DNA from: Chinchilla lanigera
Lineage: Eukaryota; Chordata; Mammalia; Rodentia; Chinchillidae
Assembly (NCBI RefSeq): GCF_000276665.1
Contig: NW_004955502.1
Coordinates: 5,882,846 to 5,946,845, forward strand
Direction: 5' to 3'
DNA length: 64,000 bases
Shown here: positions 13,081 to 23,200 of the stretch, in pieces
Layout of the letters: every line of letters starts with the position of its first letter
Numbering within the stretch: the first letter of the stretch is position 1
Made by a program: the position numbers and the translations under genes
The notes under the pieces: generated by a model
The model's input: only the letters and a program-made list of their open reading frames with translations
Told to the model about the DNA's origin: nothing
Databases searched by the model: none

Positions 13081-13620
13081 TGTAAATTACCAAAGAGTTG
13101 ATCTTGGCTCATGGTTCATGGTGCGATGGGAGGAGAGAGGATCTGTCAGAGCCAGCAGCGAGGTAGAGCTCAGGATAAGGTGTCTTCATCTACAGATGTA
13201 TCATTGTTAGGTGATAGGCCCAAAGAGATGACAAGAGATGTACTCTGTGCTTCTAGGAGCTCATAAACAAGTGAAAAACCTAAGTACATCCATAAATACT
13301 GTAATAGGGATAACACAGGCCTCTTTGCTATAGTTCAAAGGTGAGTTAACTGAAGAAATTAGTCCCACTTTCTTGCTGTGTGGCTTTCCTCAGATCTCTT
13401 GATCAAGTGTGGTCTGCATCTCTGAAGTAGTTAGGACATTAGTCAAATTATTCAATAGGACTACTTTGTAAAATTAAATATGAGTATTTAAGATGCCAGA
13501 TGCCATCTGTAAATGAAGATACCTTGTCCTGAGCTATACCTCACTGCTGGCTCTGACAGATCCTTTCTCTCATCCCACCATGAACCACGAGCCAAGATCA
13601 ATGCTTTGGCAATTTGCAAC
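13081..13620. repeat. long inverted repeat, arms of about 120 bp
   Basis: The left arm (13,081-13,203) and the reverse complement of the right arm (13,497-13,620) align along their whole length with only scattered differences. Shared runs include GGATCTGTCAGAGCCAGCAG and TTGATCTTGGCTC. The spacer of about 290 bp holds a possible MIR fragment (about 13,365-13,500). It may be a non-autonomous DNA transposon, two opposed copies of one repeat, or a hairpin-forming unit. No target-site duplication could be fixed. Confidence 0.85.
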
Positions 13621-14059
13621 AAATATAGTTGCTTAGGTAATATTGACTAAATATGAATATCATTTTTTACTGAATTTTGTAGTTAGAATTTAAAACTTTA
13701 TCCATATTGTGTACAACCACACATGGCCCTCTTTTGTGAGTTGGTAGATTCCTTAGGACACTGAGAAAAGATTGCTTTTTATGTGTTTTTTTGTATTGGC
13801 ATCTTAAACATCTGCCCTCCTGACACCCACGAAGTTTAGCTTACCATGATGCAAGTTAGAGTAGGTTAATGAAATTGTTCATTTCCTTTGTGGACAGCCA
13901 TATAGCTCTCATGAAATAAAAATATAATGTACCTGAATAATTGTAATAGCCACACTCTCCCTTCATTTTTAATGTACTTCTTGAGAAGTAATTTTGATAT
14001 AGGGCATATGATATAGGGATGATATATAGGCTTCCAAATAACATAAGGGGAATATTATA

Positions 14060-14702
14060 ACTCCCAACTTGCTAGATGTCTGAAATGTGGAGTTTGTGTC
14101 CTCTAAAATCAAGGAATGAATTCTAGGAACAACAGAAGTTAAGGGTAGGAAGAATTTGTTGAGAAAAAATAGCTTCTCTCAAAGAGACAGAAGGGGGCCT
14201 GGAAAGTAGGTTGCCCACCAACACCTACCACCTTTCTCAAGGGTGTTTTATTGAGCAAAGTCACAAAGTGAGGTGGGTTCAAGGTGGGACAAAACTATAG
14301 TCAGCTAATATGATGATGAGTATAGTTGCTTAGGTAATATTGATCAAATGGGAAATCATAAGGTGGGTATGAAGTGGGACAAAACTGTGGTAAACCAGTA
14401 AGATTACAAGTATAGTTGCTTAGGTAATATTGATTAAATGGGGTCAAATGGGGAAACAAGTAATGTAGCATGCACACATGGACCAAGCAAGGGTTTTCTG
14501 GGAAGGAATGGGCTAGGGAGGTTTTGACCCCCCACCCTAAGGCGATTGATTCTTATTTAGAATATCAATCACCTCTGTTCATCCCTTGGTGAAGTATATG
14601 GGTGTAATCCTTCCTGTCTGTCCTAACGCCTGACCTGCTAGCCAGTTATCTTCTACAGTGACCTCTGGAGGGCCCAGCCCTGTCTGACTGCCTATAATAT
14701 TT
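14060..14702 (-). mobile_element. LTR-like interspersed repeat, copy 1
   Basis: About 640 bp that match a second copy at 53,983-54,577 in the same orientation. Shared landmarks include TCTCTAAAATCAA-like starts, GGTGGGACAAAACTAT, TATTTAGAATATCA and the end GCCTATAATATTT. Length and structure suggest an endogenous-retrovirus LTR read from the minus strand (copy 2 has CTCAATAAA on that strand), but clear TG...CA ends were not found. Copy 1 has an extra 90-bp tandem unit at about 14,270-14,450. Confidence 0.6.
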
Positions 14703-15511
14703 ATAAATAATTTAGATATATCTGATAATTTCAAATTTTATCGTTGTTCATAAAAAGTGTTTGCTTAAAATGATCACAATGTCTGGTTCTTTCACTATAG
14801 AAATAGCTAAATGTAGTTAAAGACTTTGCATATAGGCCATTGTTCTGGGTACTACCATGCTTTTGAACTTTCTCAATTATTTCCTTCGACTTGGAAATTA
14901 GATCTTGTGGTGATAATTAGCAAGCATGTATCTGTATGCTTGTGGTGGTTATAGTGGCACTTATCGAATAAATGAGTGATGTTTTTAGCTCATCAATTTC
15001 AAATTTTATTGAAGGACAAAAGAACAAAAAAATTAGATTTTCCAAGTAAATGATGTAAAAAGTAGAAGATACCCTTTTGCCACTTTTCATAGCCTCTGTT
15101 TATCTAATATCTTCTGTCTTCATCTTCGAGGAAATGTGACAGCTCCATAAAATCTCTTTGAACTTTCTGTGGGTGAGTGGTAGCCTCTGAATCTCTGGAC
15201 ATTCTTGCCCTCTTCCTTAGCCATGTTACTGAAGCCTTGACTGGTCGCCTGCACTCTCCAGGACCCTGTACCACTTGCATTCCTTATTTTATTCAATATC
15301 TCTATCTTCTGCTTTTCCAGTGCTTCTCCTACTCATAATTGTTAAATTTTCCCCCAACTTGAGTGAAACTTGTCTGCAGTTACTGTCCTTGTCCAATCAG
15401 AAGAGTTGGCCATTCTTTACCTGTCTTCTTCCCCTTTGCTCTTCAGCGCAGTGCTTTCAGTTCTCTGTTTACCAGACTGGCTGACACTCTCCCCTCCCCT
15501 CCTCTCTTCTC
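14703..15511. other. unassigned sequence
   Basis: AT-rich with a pyrimidine-rich part from about 15,280. The frame at 15,363-15,944 runs into SINE and TGTC-repeat sequence and is not a credible gene. Confidence 0.45.
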
Positions 15512-15810
15512 TTTTTTTATTCTTTTTGTGATATTAGGGATTGAACATAAGACCTTTGCACTGAACTACATTCCCAGGCTGCCTATCTGTCTGTGTCTGT
15601 CTCTTTCTGTGTGTGTGTGTCTTATCTCTGTGTCTGTGCCCGTGTCCGTATCCATCTGTCTGTCTGTCTGTCTCTCTCCTCCTCCTATTTTGAGACAGGG
15701 TCTCTTTAACTCACTAAGTTTCCCAATCTGGGCTACAATTTGGGATCCTTCTGACTCACCCTCCTGTTCTGCTGGGATTACAGACATGGGCCAACACATT
15801 CCCAGGCTGC
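15512..15810 (-). mobile_element. B4-type SINE (ID + B1 dimer) with (TGTC)n
   Basis: On the minus strand a B1-like 7SL part (CTGGGATTACAG at about 15,772 on the plus strand marks its head) is followed by an ID-like part (TTAGGGATTGAACATAAGAC on the plus strand). A TGTC/TCTG microsatellite at about 15,585-15,680 lies between them. Confidence 0.75.
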
Positions 15811-16540
15811 TTGGTGATTTTAAAATACGTTTTCAATACTGCACTTCCTTATTGCTTGCCATTCCCCAAAACTATGTCTTTGACTTTCATGTCATAATCT
15901 TTATTTTATACTTACACCTTTTAAACTACTTCTGTCTCTCATGATTGTTCTTCCTCCATGCAGCCCTCCAGTGGTGATTTATCTGGGTTGTCCCTCTGGC
16001 TTTCTGTATTCCTTACACCCATCCCCTCCCTGAGGCATCATGAGCATTTGCAGTCTCAGACCTCACCTACTCACTGTCCTAAAATGTATTTTCAGTCTAG
16101 AGTTCTCACCATCCTTAACCTCATGTAGCCAGTTTCTCAGAGAATATCTCTTCCTCGATGTTCTCTGTTTGCATTATAATTTAGATGACCGCACTTGAAC
16201 TTACAGTCTCTCTTAACCTAGCTCTTTTCTCTGTGTTTTTACCAGTGCAGTTGGTCGTACCATCATCCCCCAAGTAGTCTTAAGTCAGAACTACAGGTGC
16301 ATTTAATGGCTGTTCTATTTCACTGCCCAAATCCACTCAGTCAACAGACTTCTGGATTGCTTTTTGGTATTTTGTGTTCATTTCTGTGGTCAGTTGCTCT
16401 CTTTCTCTTCCACAGAAACTTCTTGGTTCATTTTCTCATCTGATATTAGGACTATAGAGGTGCTACTTAATTAACTAGTCATACTTTCATTTTACATCCT
16501 TCAAAAACTTTGTTGCTGCTATAGCCAGCAGAATGCATGC
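15811..16540. other. pyrimidine-rich unassigned sequence
   Basis: No gene seen. The base pattern (CTC/TCC-rich with AACC and TTCCACAG) hints at another L2-like fragment, but I could not align it with confidence. Confidence 0.35.
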
Positions 16541-16544
16541 TCAT

Positions 16545-17880
16545 TGGAAAAAACCAGCCTCTTTAATAAATAGTGCTGGGAAAACTGGCTTTCCACATGC
16601 TAAAGACTAAAACTAGACCCATGTCTGTCACCATGCACTAAACTAAAGTCAAAATGGATCAAAGATCTAAATATTAAAACAGAAACACTAAATCTATTGG
16701 AAGAGAAAGTAGGTAGAAATCTTGAAGACATAGGGATAGGCAGAGAATTCATGAACAGAAATCAAACTGCATGGAAAGTACTTCAAAAAAAGCAACAACT
16801 GAAGTATCATCTTATTAAAAAGTTTTTGTACTTCAAAAAAAAAATCACGAAAAATAGTGAAAAGAAAACCCTTTTTTTTGGGGAAAAAAATTTCAGCCAA
16901 CTGCCTCTCAGACAAAGGACTTCTATCGATAACATACAGAGAATTTAAAACATCAGATCCCCAAAGTTCAAAGACCCAATCCAAAAGTGGGCTCCTGAGA
17001 AGACACACTTCTCAGATGAAATACAAATGGCAAATAAATATATGAAAAAATGTTAAAAATCGTTGCTCATTCAAGAAGTGCAAATTAAAACAGCACTGAG
17101 ATTCTGTCTCACCCTAGAAAGAATTGCTATCATCAAGAAATTAACCAATAACAAATGCTGGAGGGCCTGTGGGGAAAAAGGAACTCTTCTCCACTTTTGG
17201 TGGCAGTGTAGACTGGGGAAACCACTATGGAAATAAGTGTGGAGATTCCTCAAAAAACTAGGATTGGATGTCCCATTTAACACAGCTGTTCTCCTTTTGA
17301 GTATTTTCCAAGAAGTACTAAAAACATCATACCACAGCGATACATGTACACCTATGTTTATAGCATAATACTCATAAATGAAATAAATCAGACTCACATG
17401 TGTAAACATCATATTTTCTCCCTAGTGTTTATTGTTCTTTCTGTCTAAGAAATAAACAAGAAACTGAAAGAGTAAATAAAATCCAATAACAATAATAGAT
17501 ATTGTGAAAAGGAAAGAAACTGCTCAAAAGGAAAGAACAACTGGGATGGGGCAAAGGAGAAAAGAAGGAAGGAAGATATATACATATATATATACACACA
17601 CACACACATACACATATATACATATATATACATATACACACACAAGATAGCTAAGATAATTGTACTACAGTGTCTCTCAGTTTACTGAATGGAACAATTA
17701 GTGCTTATACTGTTTGATCAATTTTACATGCCTATATCTGGTAATCTGAGCAACTAATTTGAAGATAACAATATGCAGTGTAACAACCATTGTTAATTTC
17801 TTGTGATCTTGTTTTCAAATTCTGTATCATTTTTATTGTTTTTTTATTTTATTTAAAATAAAATAAAATTAAAAAATGAA
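16545..17880 (+). mobile_element. LINE-1, 5'-truncated near the ORF2 end
   Basis: Starts with the conserved S-L-F-N-K-W/C region of ORF2 and continues through the C-terminus to a 3' UTR with a G/A-rich tract (about 17,530-17,575), a TA/CA microsatellite (17,576-17,646) and an A-rich end at about 17,880. A local A/T-rich disruption lies at 16,835-16,890. The minus-strand frames on top of it are shadows. Confidence 0.92.
17576..17646. repeat. (TA)n(CA)n microsatellite in an L1 3' UTR
   Basis: Alternating TATATA and CACACA runs just before the AGATAGCTAAGATAATTG segment of the L1 3' UTR. The L1 copy at 51.4-52.5 kb has a TA repeat at the same place. Confidence 0.95.
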
Positions 17881-18072
17881 AGTAAGACCATTTCACTTTC
17901 CCATTTTCCACCTTTTTACATCTGATTCCTACTGCTGGTGACAGAAATACTTCTCATACTTGACTTCATAGACATATTATGTGCTTTCAAATTTTCAGTA
18001 ACAACTTTTCAGTTGGTTTCAATTTTGTTTTCATATTTTAGTTGCAATAATTTGAAAATATTTACCATATTT

Positions 18073-18264
18073 AAGCAAGATGTGGTAGGCATACATGTAA
18101 TCCAGCATGCTCTGAGGCTGAGGCAGGAAGATCACAAGTTTGAGCCCAGCACAGGCCACTTAGCAACTTAATTGATGCCTGTCTCACAGTAAGAAATAAA
18201 CAAGGGTTAGGGTTCAAATGTGATGTGAAGGTCCTGGTTTCAATTGCCAAAGTACAAAATAAAT
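18073..18264 (+). mobile_element. B4-type SINE (B1 + ID dimer)
   Basis: The B1-like half shows GGCTGAGGCAGGAAGATCAC-like sequence, followed by a TCTCA linker and an ID-like half with TAGGGTTCAAA and GGTCCTGGTTTCAATTGCC. Confidence 0.8.
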
Positions 18265-18619
18265 CTGCCACCTTTTTACCTTTTATGTGTTTATAATGGC
18301 AGGACTGTCAGGGCTATCCTCCACCCTATCATACATTTGAGAAACAACATATGGTGAAGATTAATTACCAGTACCAGAAGGATGGGGTTGAACCTTACAG
18401 TTACTAGGTTCATGGTTCGCTGCATACACACAGAGATGGTATTGGTGTATATTTATATCTGTACATCAGGTGTTTTTGAATGTGTGCTTTTGTACATGTG
18501 TGTGTACTTTTTCCAAAAGAGTGTTCATGTTATTCAAGTTTGAAATTTATTTTACCCTCGGTAGGCTAAATTCTGAGTAGTTATTTTCTGGACTCTGCAT
18601 ATTTCTGTCTTAATCTCTT

Positions 18620-18860
18620 ACTCGATCCTTTCTGTGAGAGCGGCATCCAACCACATGTGACTCCTCACATACAAACTGCTGTCTTTTTCCATTTGTATCT
18701 GTGCTCTTGCACTTACTCCTTTCATTTCTGGAATTCTCTTGCCTTTTTGCATTCCCTAACTTTAACTTTGAGCTTTTGCCTCTGCTTTATCAGTACATCC
18801 AGTATCACCTCTTTCCTCTACTCAGGTTTTACGCTGCTTGTTAAATGTTTAACAAATCTT
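18620..18860 (+). mobile_element. ancient L2-like fragment
   Basis: The run around CTTGCACTTACTCCTTTCAT and TCTGGAATTCTCTTGCC resembles the old mammal-wide repeat consensus (L2-type, plus sense). It ends about 110 bp before the coding exon at 18,970. Confidence 0.4.
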
Positions 18861-18969
18861 TACATCCTCCATGTAGTATTTAAAGTAAGAAAAAAAGCCA
18901 TGTCCTTATTTTTATACAATGAAATTTAAGCTATAGGAAAGATAATCTTGCCGTTCCTTTCTGTTTCAG

Positions 18970-19500
18970 GAAACCTGACTTCCCAGGAACATAAAAGCTC
19001 TGAAAATACATTAACACTGATGGAAGATTCTGGGTATGATTTATCAAGTGAGGGGGAAACAGAACTTTCAGAGTTATCCCAGCGCTTTGTGGAGAACCAC
19101 AGTGCCCCACCCTTTCCACCACTGCCTCTTGTGAAAAAAGCCCAGGCTACTCCAGAAAGTCCTCTGTCTTCTCACATGAAATTCTTGCAACATCTGCTTT
19201 CACTAAAGAATTTGACTGAATCAGGTAGTCTGGTGTTGACAGACATAACCTATTCAGAAAAGGACTCTTCCACTGTCTCTGATTCTGTTTCTCGGATGCT
19301 TGACGGCCTGATCACATTTTACCGTGACCCCAAACTTCCTTTTTCAAAGTTTTGGACAGAAGCTGTTGATACTTTAGCAAGACTGATCAATGATTGTAAC
19401 TTCTCTAACCATATTTTGAAAACATGTTCTAAGAAGTTGGAAGAATTTGAAAATACCCTACTACAGGTTCTTATAGGGAGAAGCCATATAAACCGGGTGA
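18970..19500 (+). CDS. internal coding exon of an unrecognised gene (exon A)
   Basis: A strong acceptor (TTCCTTTCTGTTTCAG) ends at 18,969. The exon opens with two bases that complete a split codon, followed by 176 open codons. The first part is Ser/Thr- and acid-rich with an E-D-S-G-Y-D-L motif and a proline run (P-P-F-P-P-L-P, about residue 40). The later part, from about residue 60, looks helical with regularly spaced Leu, as in armadillo/HEAT-type scaffolds; that fold is inference only. Two donors overlap at its end: GTGAGT at 19,497, which breaks the frame to exon B, and GTAATG at 19,501, which keeps it. I chose the latter. I do not recognise the protein. Confidence 0.8.
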
Positions 19501-19586
19501 GTAATGCTGCTTTCCTATTAATGAGTGAGATGTTAGTAGTTTTAGTGAATGCTCCATGTGTATTACTTGGTCTTTTAGCCTTGTAG

Positions 19587-19702
19587 CTCGGAGAGTCTCT
19601 GACCTTCTTTTGCACTTGTCAGCGGCTTTTAACTGTTGTGTGAAGCCGTTGGCTTCAGGTTGCTATGATACTGTTCTCTCCATTAGGAGAACTCTGCTTC
19701 AG
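19587..19702 (+). CDS. internal coding exon of the same unrecognised gene (exon B)
   Basis: Acceptor CTTTTAGCCTTGTAG ends at 19,586 and donor CAG|GTTTGT starts at 19,703. The exon has two bases completing a codon, then 38 open codons ending in phase 0. Joined to exon A at 19,500 it gives an uninterrupted frame reading ...I-N-R-V-T-R-R-V-S-D-L... across the junction. The intron is only 86 bp. The peptide is leucine- and cysteine-rich (C-C-V-K-P, G-C-Y-D), compatible with an alpha-helical repeat. An upstream AG at 19,577-19,578 would shift the frame. The next exon was not found. Confidence 0.65.
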
Positions 19703-19971
19703 GTTTGTACTTACCTACCTTGAATTACTCTCTCAATTTTAATCCACATTCTTGGATTCTTTGTTCAAGTTTTGTGCTGCTTTTATTTAATTACTGTTGC
19801 TCAAAAAGCCTCAGTACTTTTCAGAAAACTATTAACATCTAAGGTTTTGTGTGAGAACTGTGTTTCTTGTGATAGATTGACTATACTGTATTGAATTTGT
19901 TCCTTTTGGTATTGAACAGAAAGTTCCTTGAGGTCAGAGAATATTTTTCTTTTTGTTTAGAGTTTCCTTTG

Positions 19972-20358
19972 TGTGTTAGTCAGCTTTCTGTCACTGTGAT
20001 AAAATACCTGAAATAATCAACTTTAAGTGAGATTTGTTTTGGCTCATGGTTTCCAAGTTTTCAATTAGTGATCTCTTTGACCCATTGCTTTGGGCGTGTG
20101 GTGAGGCAGTACATCATGATGGTGAGAGCATTGTGCAACATAGTTCCTCCCCTCATGGTGACCAGCAAACAGAGTAAGAGACAGGAGGGAACGAGTTATG
20201 CAGTGTCTACTTTAAGAGCATGTTCCCAATGACCCAAAATCCTTCACTAGACCTGTCAACTGTGGGTTCCAGTTCCTACCTATATTGTCACAGGCTGGCA
20301 GCCAATTCTATAATAATTCATAGGAGTGCAGGGCACATTCCAGTTCCAAGCCATCACA
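19972..20358 (-). mobile_element. MaLR-type solo LTR
   Basis: ERVL-MaLR long terminal repeat in reverse orientation, starting TGTGTTAGTCAGCTTTCTGT and ending CCATCACA. The flanks CTTTG (19,967-19,971) and CTTTC (20,359-20,363) form a 5-bp target-site duplication with one mismatch. It lies about 270 bp downstream of exon B, so inside the host intron. Confidence 0.8.
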
Positions 20359-20955
20359 CTTTCCAAATGGCATAATCCTCACAGACCTTCTGTGAATGTA
20401 GATTGAGTGAATTGGCTGTGGAATATACCATGTAAAGCTTTTTTCTGTTTTGCTTTATTTTTTCCTTATTTCTGCAAAATAACTTACAAAGTTTGACTTA
20501 GGGATTCTTTTTGGACAAGAGTTATTTATTTAATCTGAGGCTGTTTCATTGTTTGGCTCTTAAGACATAGTAGAGGATTTCTTTTTCATATTACTCATCA
20601 CCTTTTGCTCTCTGATACTTTAATTCAAAAGTTTCAAATGCCTGTACATTTTAGTTCAATTGATTACTGAAAAAATCAAAGAGGGGCCCAAATGGTCTAA
20701 ATTACACTAAATTACTCAATATATTTCACTGTAGTAATATCACCAGATCTTGTTTCTTTGGGTACATCTTTATTATTTGTCCTCAATGCCATAATCTAAT
20801 GCAGTGTGGGCTTTATCTGAATATTCAGAACGCTGATAAAATTTGATTCCATGAGTTAATTTGTTGTACTTATACCTGTTCTTTCTATCTTGGTTAAGGA
20901 TTGATTTGATCAATTCTTTAGACTTTTTTATGCTTCTTTCATTTATGAATGATTC
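20359..20955. other. unassigned intronic sequence
   Basis: AT-rich with no recognisable gene or repeat. Confidence 0.5.
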
Positions 20956-21363
20956 TGTGTTAGTTACTTTTCTTTCATTACTGAGACAAAATCCCTGACA
21001 CCCAGAGTTAAAGGAAGAAAGGTTTATTTAGCTCACAGTTTGTGGAAGTTTCAGTTTATAACCGGCTGGCTCCAAGGCAGAGTGGCACATGGCCGAGGGC
21101 CAACAGTTCATGACAGTGGAAAAAAGCAAAAGCAATAAGCCAGTGAGAGAGAACAAGCCTCGTTCTGTCCTAGTCTATTGGGATTAGGGCAGTGCCAGTC
21201 CAATCAGTGGACTGATCCAGCAGTCATCCACCCTTAATTCCAGTGCCCTTAATCCCAGTATTGAACCATGAATCAATCACAAACTACATTCAGCTACCTC
21301 TGAAAAGTCCACCCCCATGACTGCATGAGGCTTTGGAGGGACATCTAGACAGAAACCATACCA
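20956..21363 (-). mobile_element. MaLR-type solo LTR (ORR1/MT-like)
   Basis: Reverse-orientation LTR running from TGTGTTAGTTACTTTTCT to AAACCATACCA. Flanks GATTC (20,951-20,955) and GATGC (21,364-21,368) are a 5-bp duplication with one mismatch. It shares the GGTTTATTTAGCTCACAGTT block with the LTRs at 27.7-28.4 kb. Confidence 0.85.
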
Positions 21364-21462
21364 GATGCTCAATTTTCTGTCTGAGAAACTACAGTCATTT
21401 TCTGCTGGATATAGTCAATTAGGAATTAAATACTAGATTTTCCATGTTTGTATCTGAGATAC

Positions 21463-21849
21463 TGACCTGGTCTGTTTTCAGTTGCTGTGGTAGAATCCTA
21501 AAGAGAAGGTGATTTATAAAGAAAAAAAACGTTTGTTTTGGCTCACAGTTCTGGAGGTTGGGAAGTCCAAGAGCATGGCACCATCATCTTCTTGACATCC
21601 TCGAGGCCCTTCTTTCTGCCTCATTGTATAATAGAGGGCATCACACAGTGAGACAGAGCCAGAAGTGCTAGTGCAGGTCTCCCTTCTTCTTCCTATAAGG
21701 GCATAAAGGACATTAGGGGGCCCTCACCCTCATAACCTCATCTAATCCTGTTTTTCTCAAAGGCCCCAGCTTTAAATGCCATTAACATATGAATTTGGAG
21801 ATTAGATTTCCAACATATAAACTTTTAGGGGACACATCAAATACTAGCA
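21463..21849 (-). mobile_element. MaLR-type LTR (MST/THE1-like)
   Basis: Contains TGGCTCACAGTTCTGGAGG and ACCTCATCTAATCCTG, typical of the older MST/THE1 branch in antisense, and ends AGGGGACACATCAAATACTAGCA. A target-site duplication was not evident. Confidence 0.75.
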
Positions 21850-22814
21850 CATATACAGTACAATAATGTAACAGTAATATTGGCAAATAATATTCCTTAA
21901 TCTTTATATTTTGCTTTTCCATTTAAACCTATTGTAAATTAGTTCTGTATTAGTTGGAACCTTGCAGATACTGTCATTTATACTCCTCATCATGGTCTGC
22001 GGGTGATGCATGTATTTTTTCTATCTTGTCTTCCTCTTATACAAGGTTCAGAGCCTGATATTTCTTAAACCCACACAAAAGTAGTCTTGAGAAGTTCATG
22101 AGTGTAAGAGAATTGGTCAAAGAAGTTTGTGATGACAGAGATGATTCTCCAGTGTGTTTTTCCATACCATTTGCCATTGGTCCGGCTATCACTAAGTAAT
22201 TGATCAACAGAGAACATGAGAATAAATGGCTGTCTGGAAGAGGTAATTGTGTTCAGAGGAAGTGGAATATAAAATTGTTCTCCTCATTTCCAGTTAGGGA
22301 TGATGATTAATAAATGGATTTTAGTGGCATTCTCTCCAGAAGGGTTTTTTTTTTTTTTTTTTTGTCTTGCCCAGCAAAAGCATTTTAGACTAAACCAAAG
22401 TTCTGTCATTGTTGTCCCTATTATCACCATGATTAGCATCATAATTATCTGGATATGTTTAGAAATCTTGATTCTTTATTGGCAAAATTGGCTAATATTT
22501 GCTATTTATGAATGCTTTTAAGTCTTTTTTTTAGCTTTTTTCAAGTAAAAATAGTCTTAAGAAAGAATATTTGGACATGATAAGGTAACTCCTATTACTG
22601 CATTTTATTGAGCCTACTCTTGATACTTTAATACAAAATCATCATTTAGAAAAAATTGGCTTCTAAGAAACTTGCTTCCATAAATGAGAAATCTTTAATT
22701 AAATTGTATTACTTAAAAATTTAACTCATTCTGATGGTTTCATTAAAGTGAACTTATGTTTGACCATTGTGATAGATAATGTTGTTGTATGAGTACTTTA
22801 ACATCCTATAAAGG
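21850..22814. other. unassigned sequence with a T-tract
   Basis: No gene seen. A poly-T tract lies at about 22,346-22,363. The frame at 22,300-22,521 is AT-rich and not credible as a gene. Confidence 0.45.
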
Positions 22815-22819
22815 GTTAC

Positions 22820-23195
22820 TGTTATGGTTTGTGTCTGTATGTCCCCCCAAATTATCATGCAGTCATGGGGCAGGCTTCTAGAGTTTATGATTGATCCGTG
22901 GTCCAATGCTGGGATTATGGGTGTGAGTGCTACATCTGCCCTGGGGCGGGTGGTTTTGCATACAATGTAAGGGAGAGAAAGAGGCGGCTTGTTGCCACTC
23001 CTCCCTTTTGCTCTTGCTGCTTTTGCTGTCTTCTGCTGCCGTGAATGGCTGTCCTGTGCCATGTGCCCTCCTGCCTTGGCACCACCTGCATATGGACTGA
23101 AACCTCCGCAGACTGTAAGCTAAGTAAACCTTTCCTTCCTTAATTTTGGGCTTTGGGTATTTTGTCTCAGCAATGAGAGAAAAGTAACTAAGACA
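22820..23195 (+). mobile_element. MaLR solo LTR with perfect 5-bp target duplication
   Basis: Starts TGTTATGGTTTGTGTCTGTA and ends AAAGTAACTAAGACA. The flanks GTTAC at 22,815-22,819 and 23,196-23,200 are identical. AATAAA-like and TTTCCTTCC sequence lies near the 3' end. It is of the rodent ORR1/MT-like MaLR kind. The minus-strand frames over it are shadows. Confidence 0.92.
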
Positions 23196-23200
23196 GTTAC

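Noticed and set aside
15363..15944. 193-codon plus-strand open frame
   Set aside because: It runs across pyrimidine-rich sequence, a TGTC microsatellite and a B4-type SINE; the protein is repeat-derived.
18200..18216. TTAGGG-like pair (GGGTTAGGGTT), possible telomeric repeat
   Set aside because: Only two units and part of the ID half of a SINE.
21463..21849. Target-site duplication for the MST/THE1-like LTR
   Set aside because: The flanks GATAC and CATAT agree at only three of five positions.
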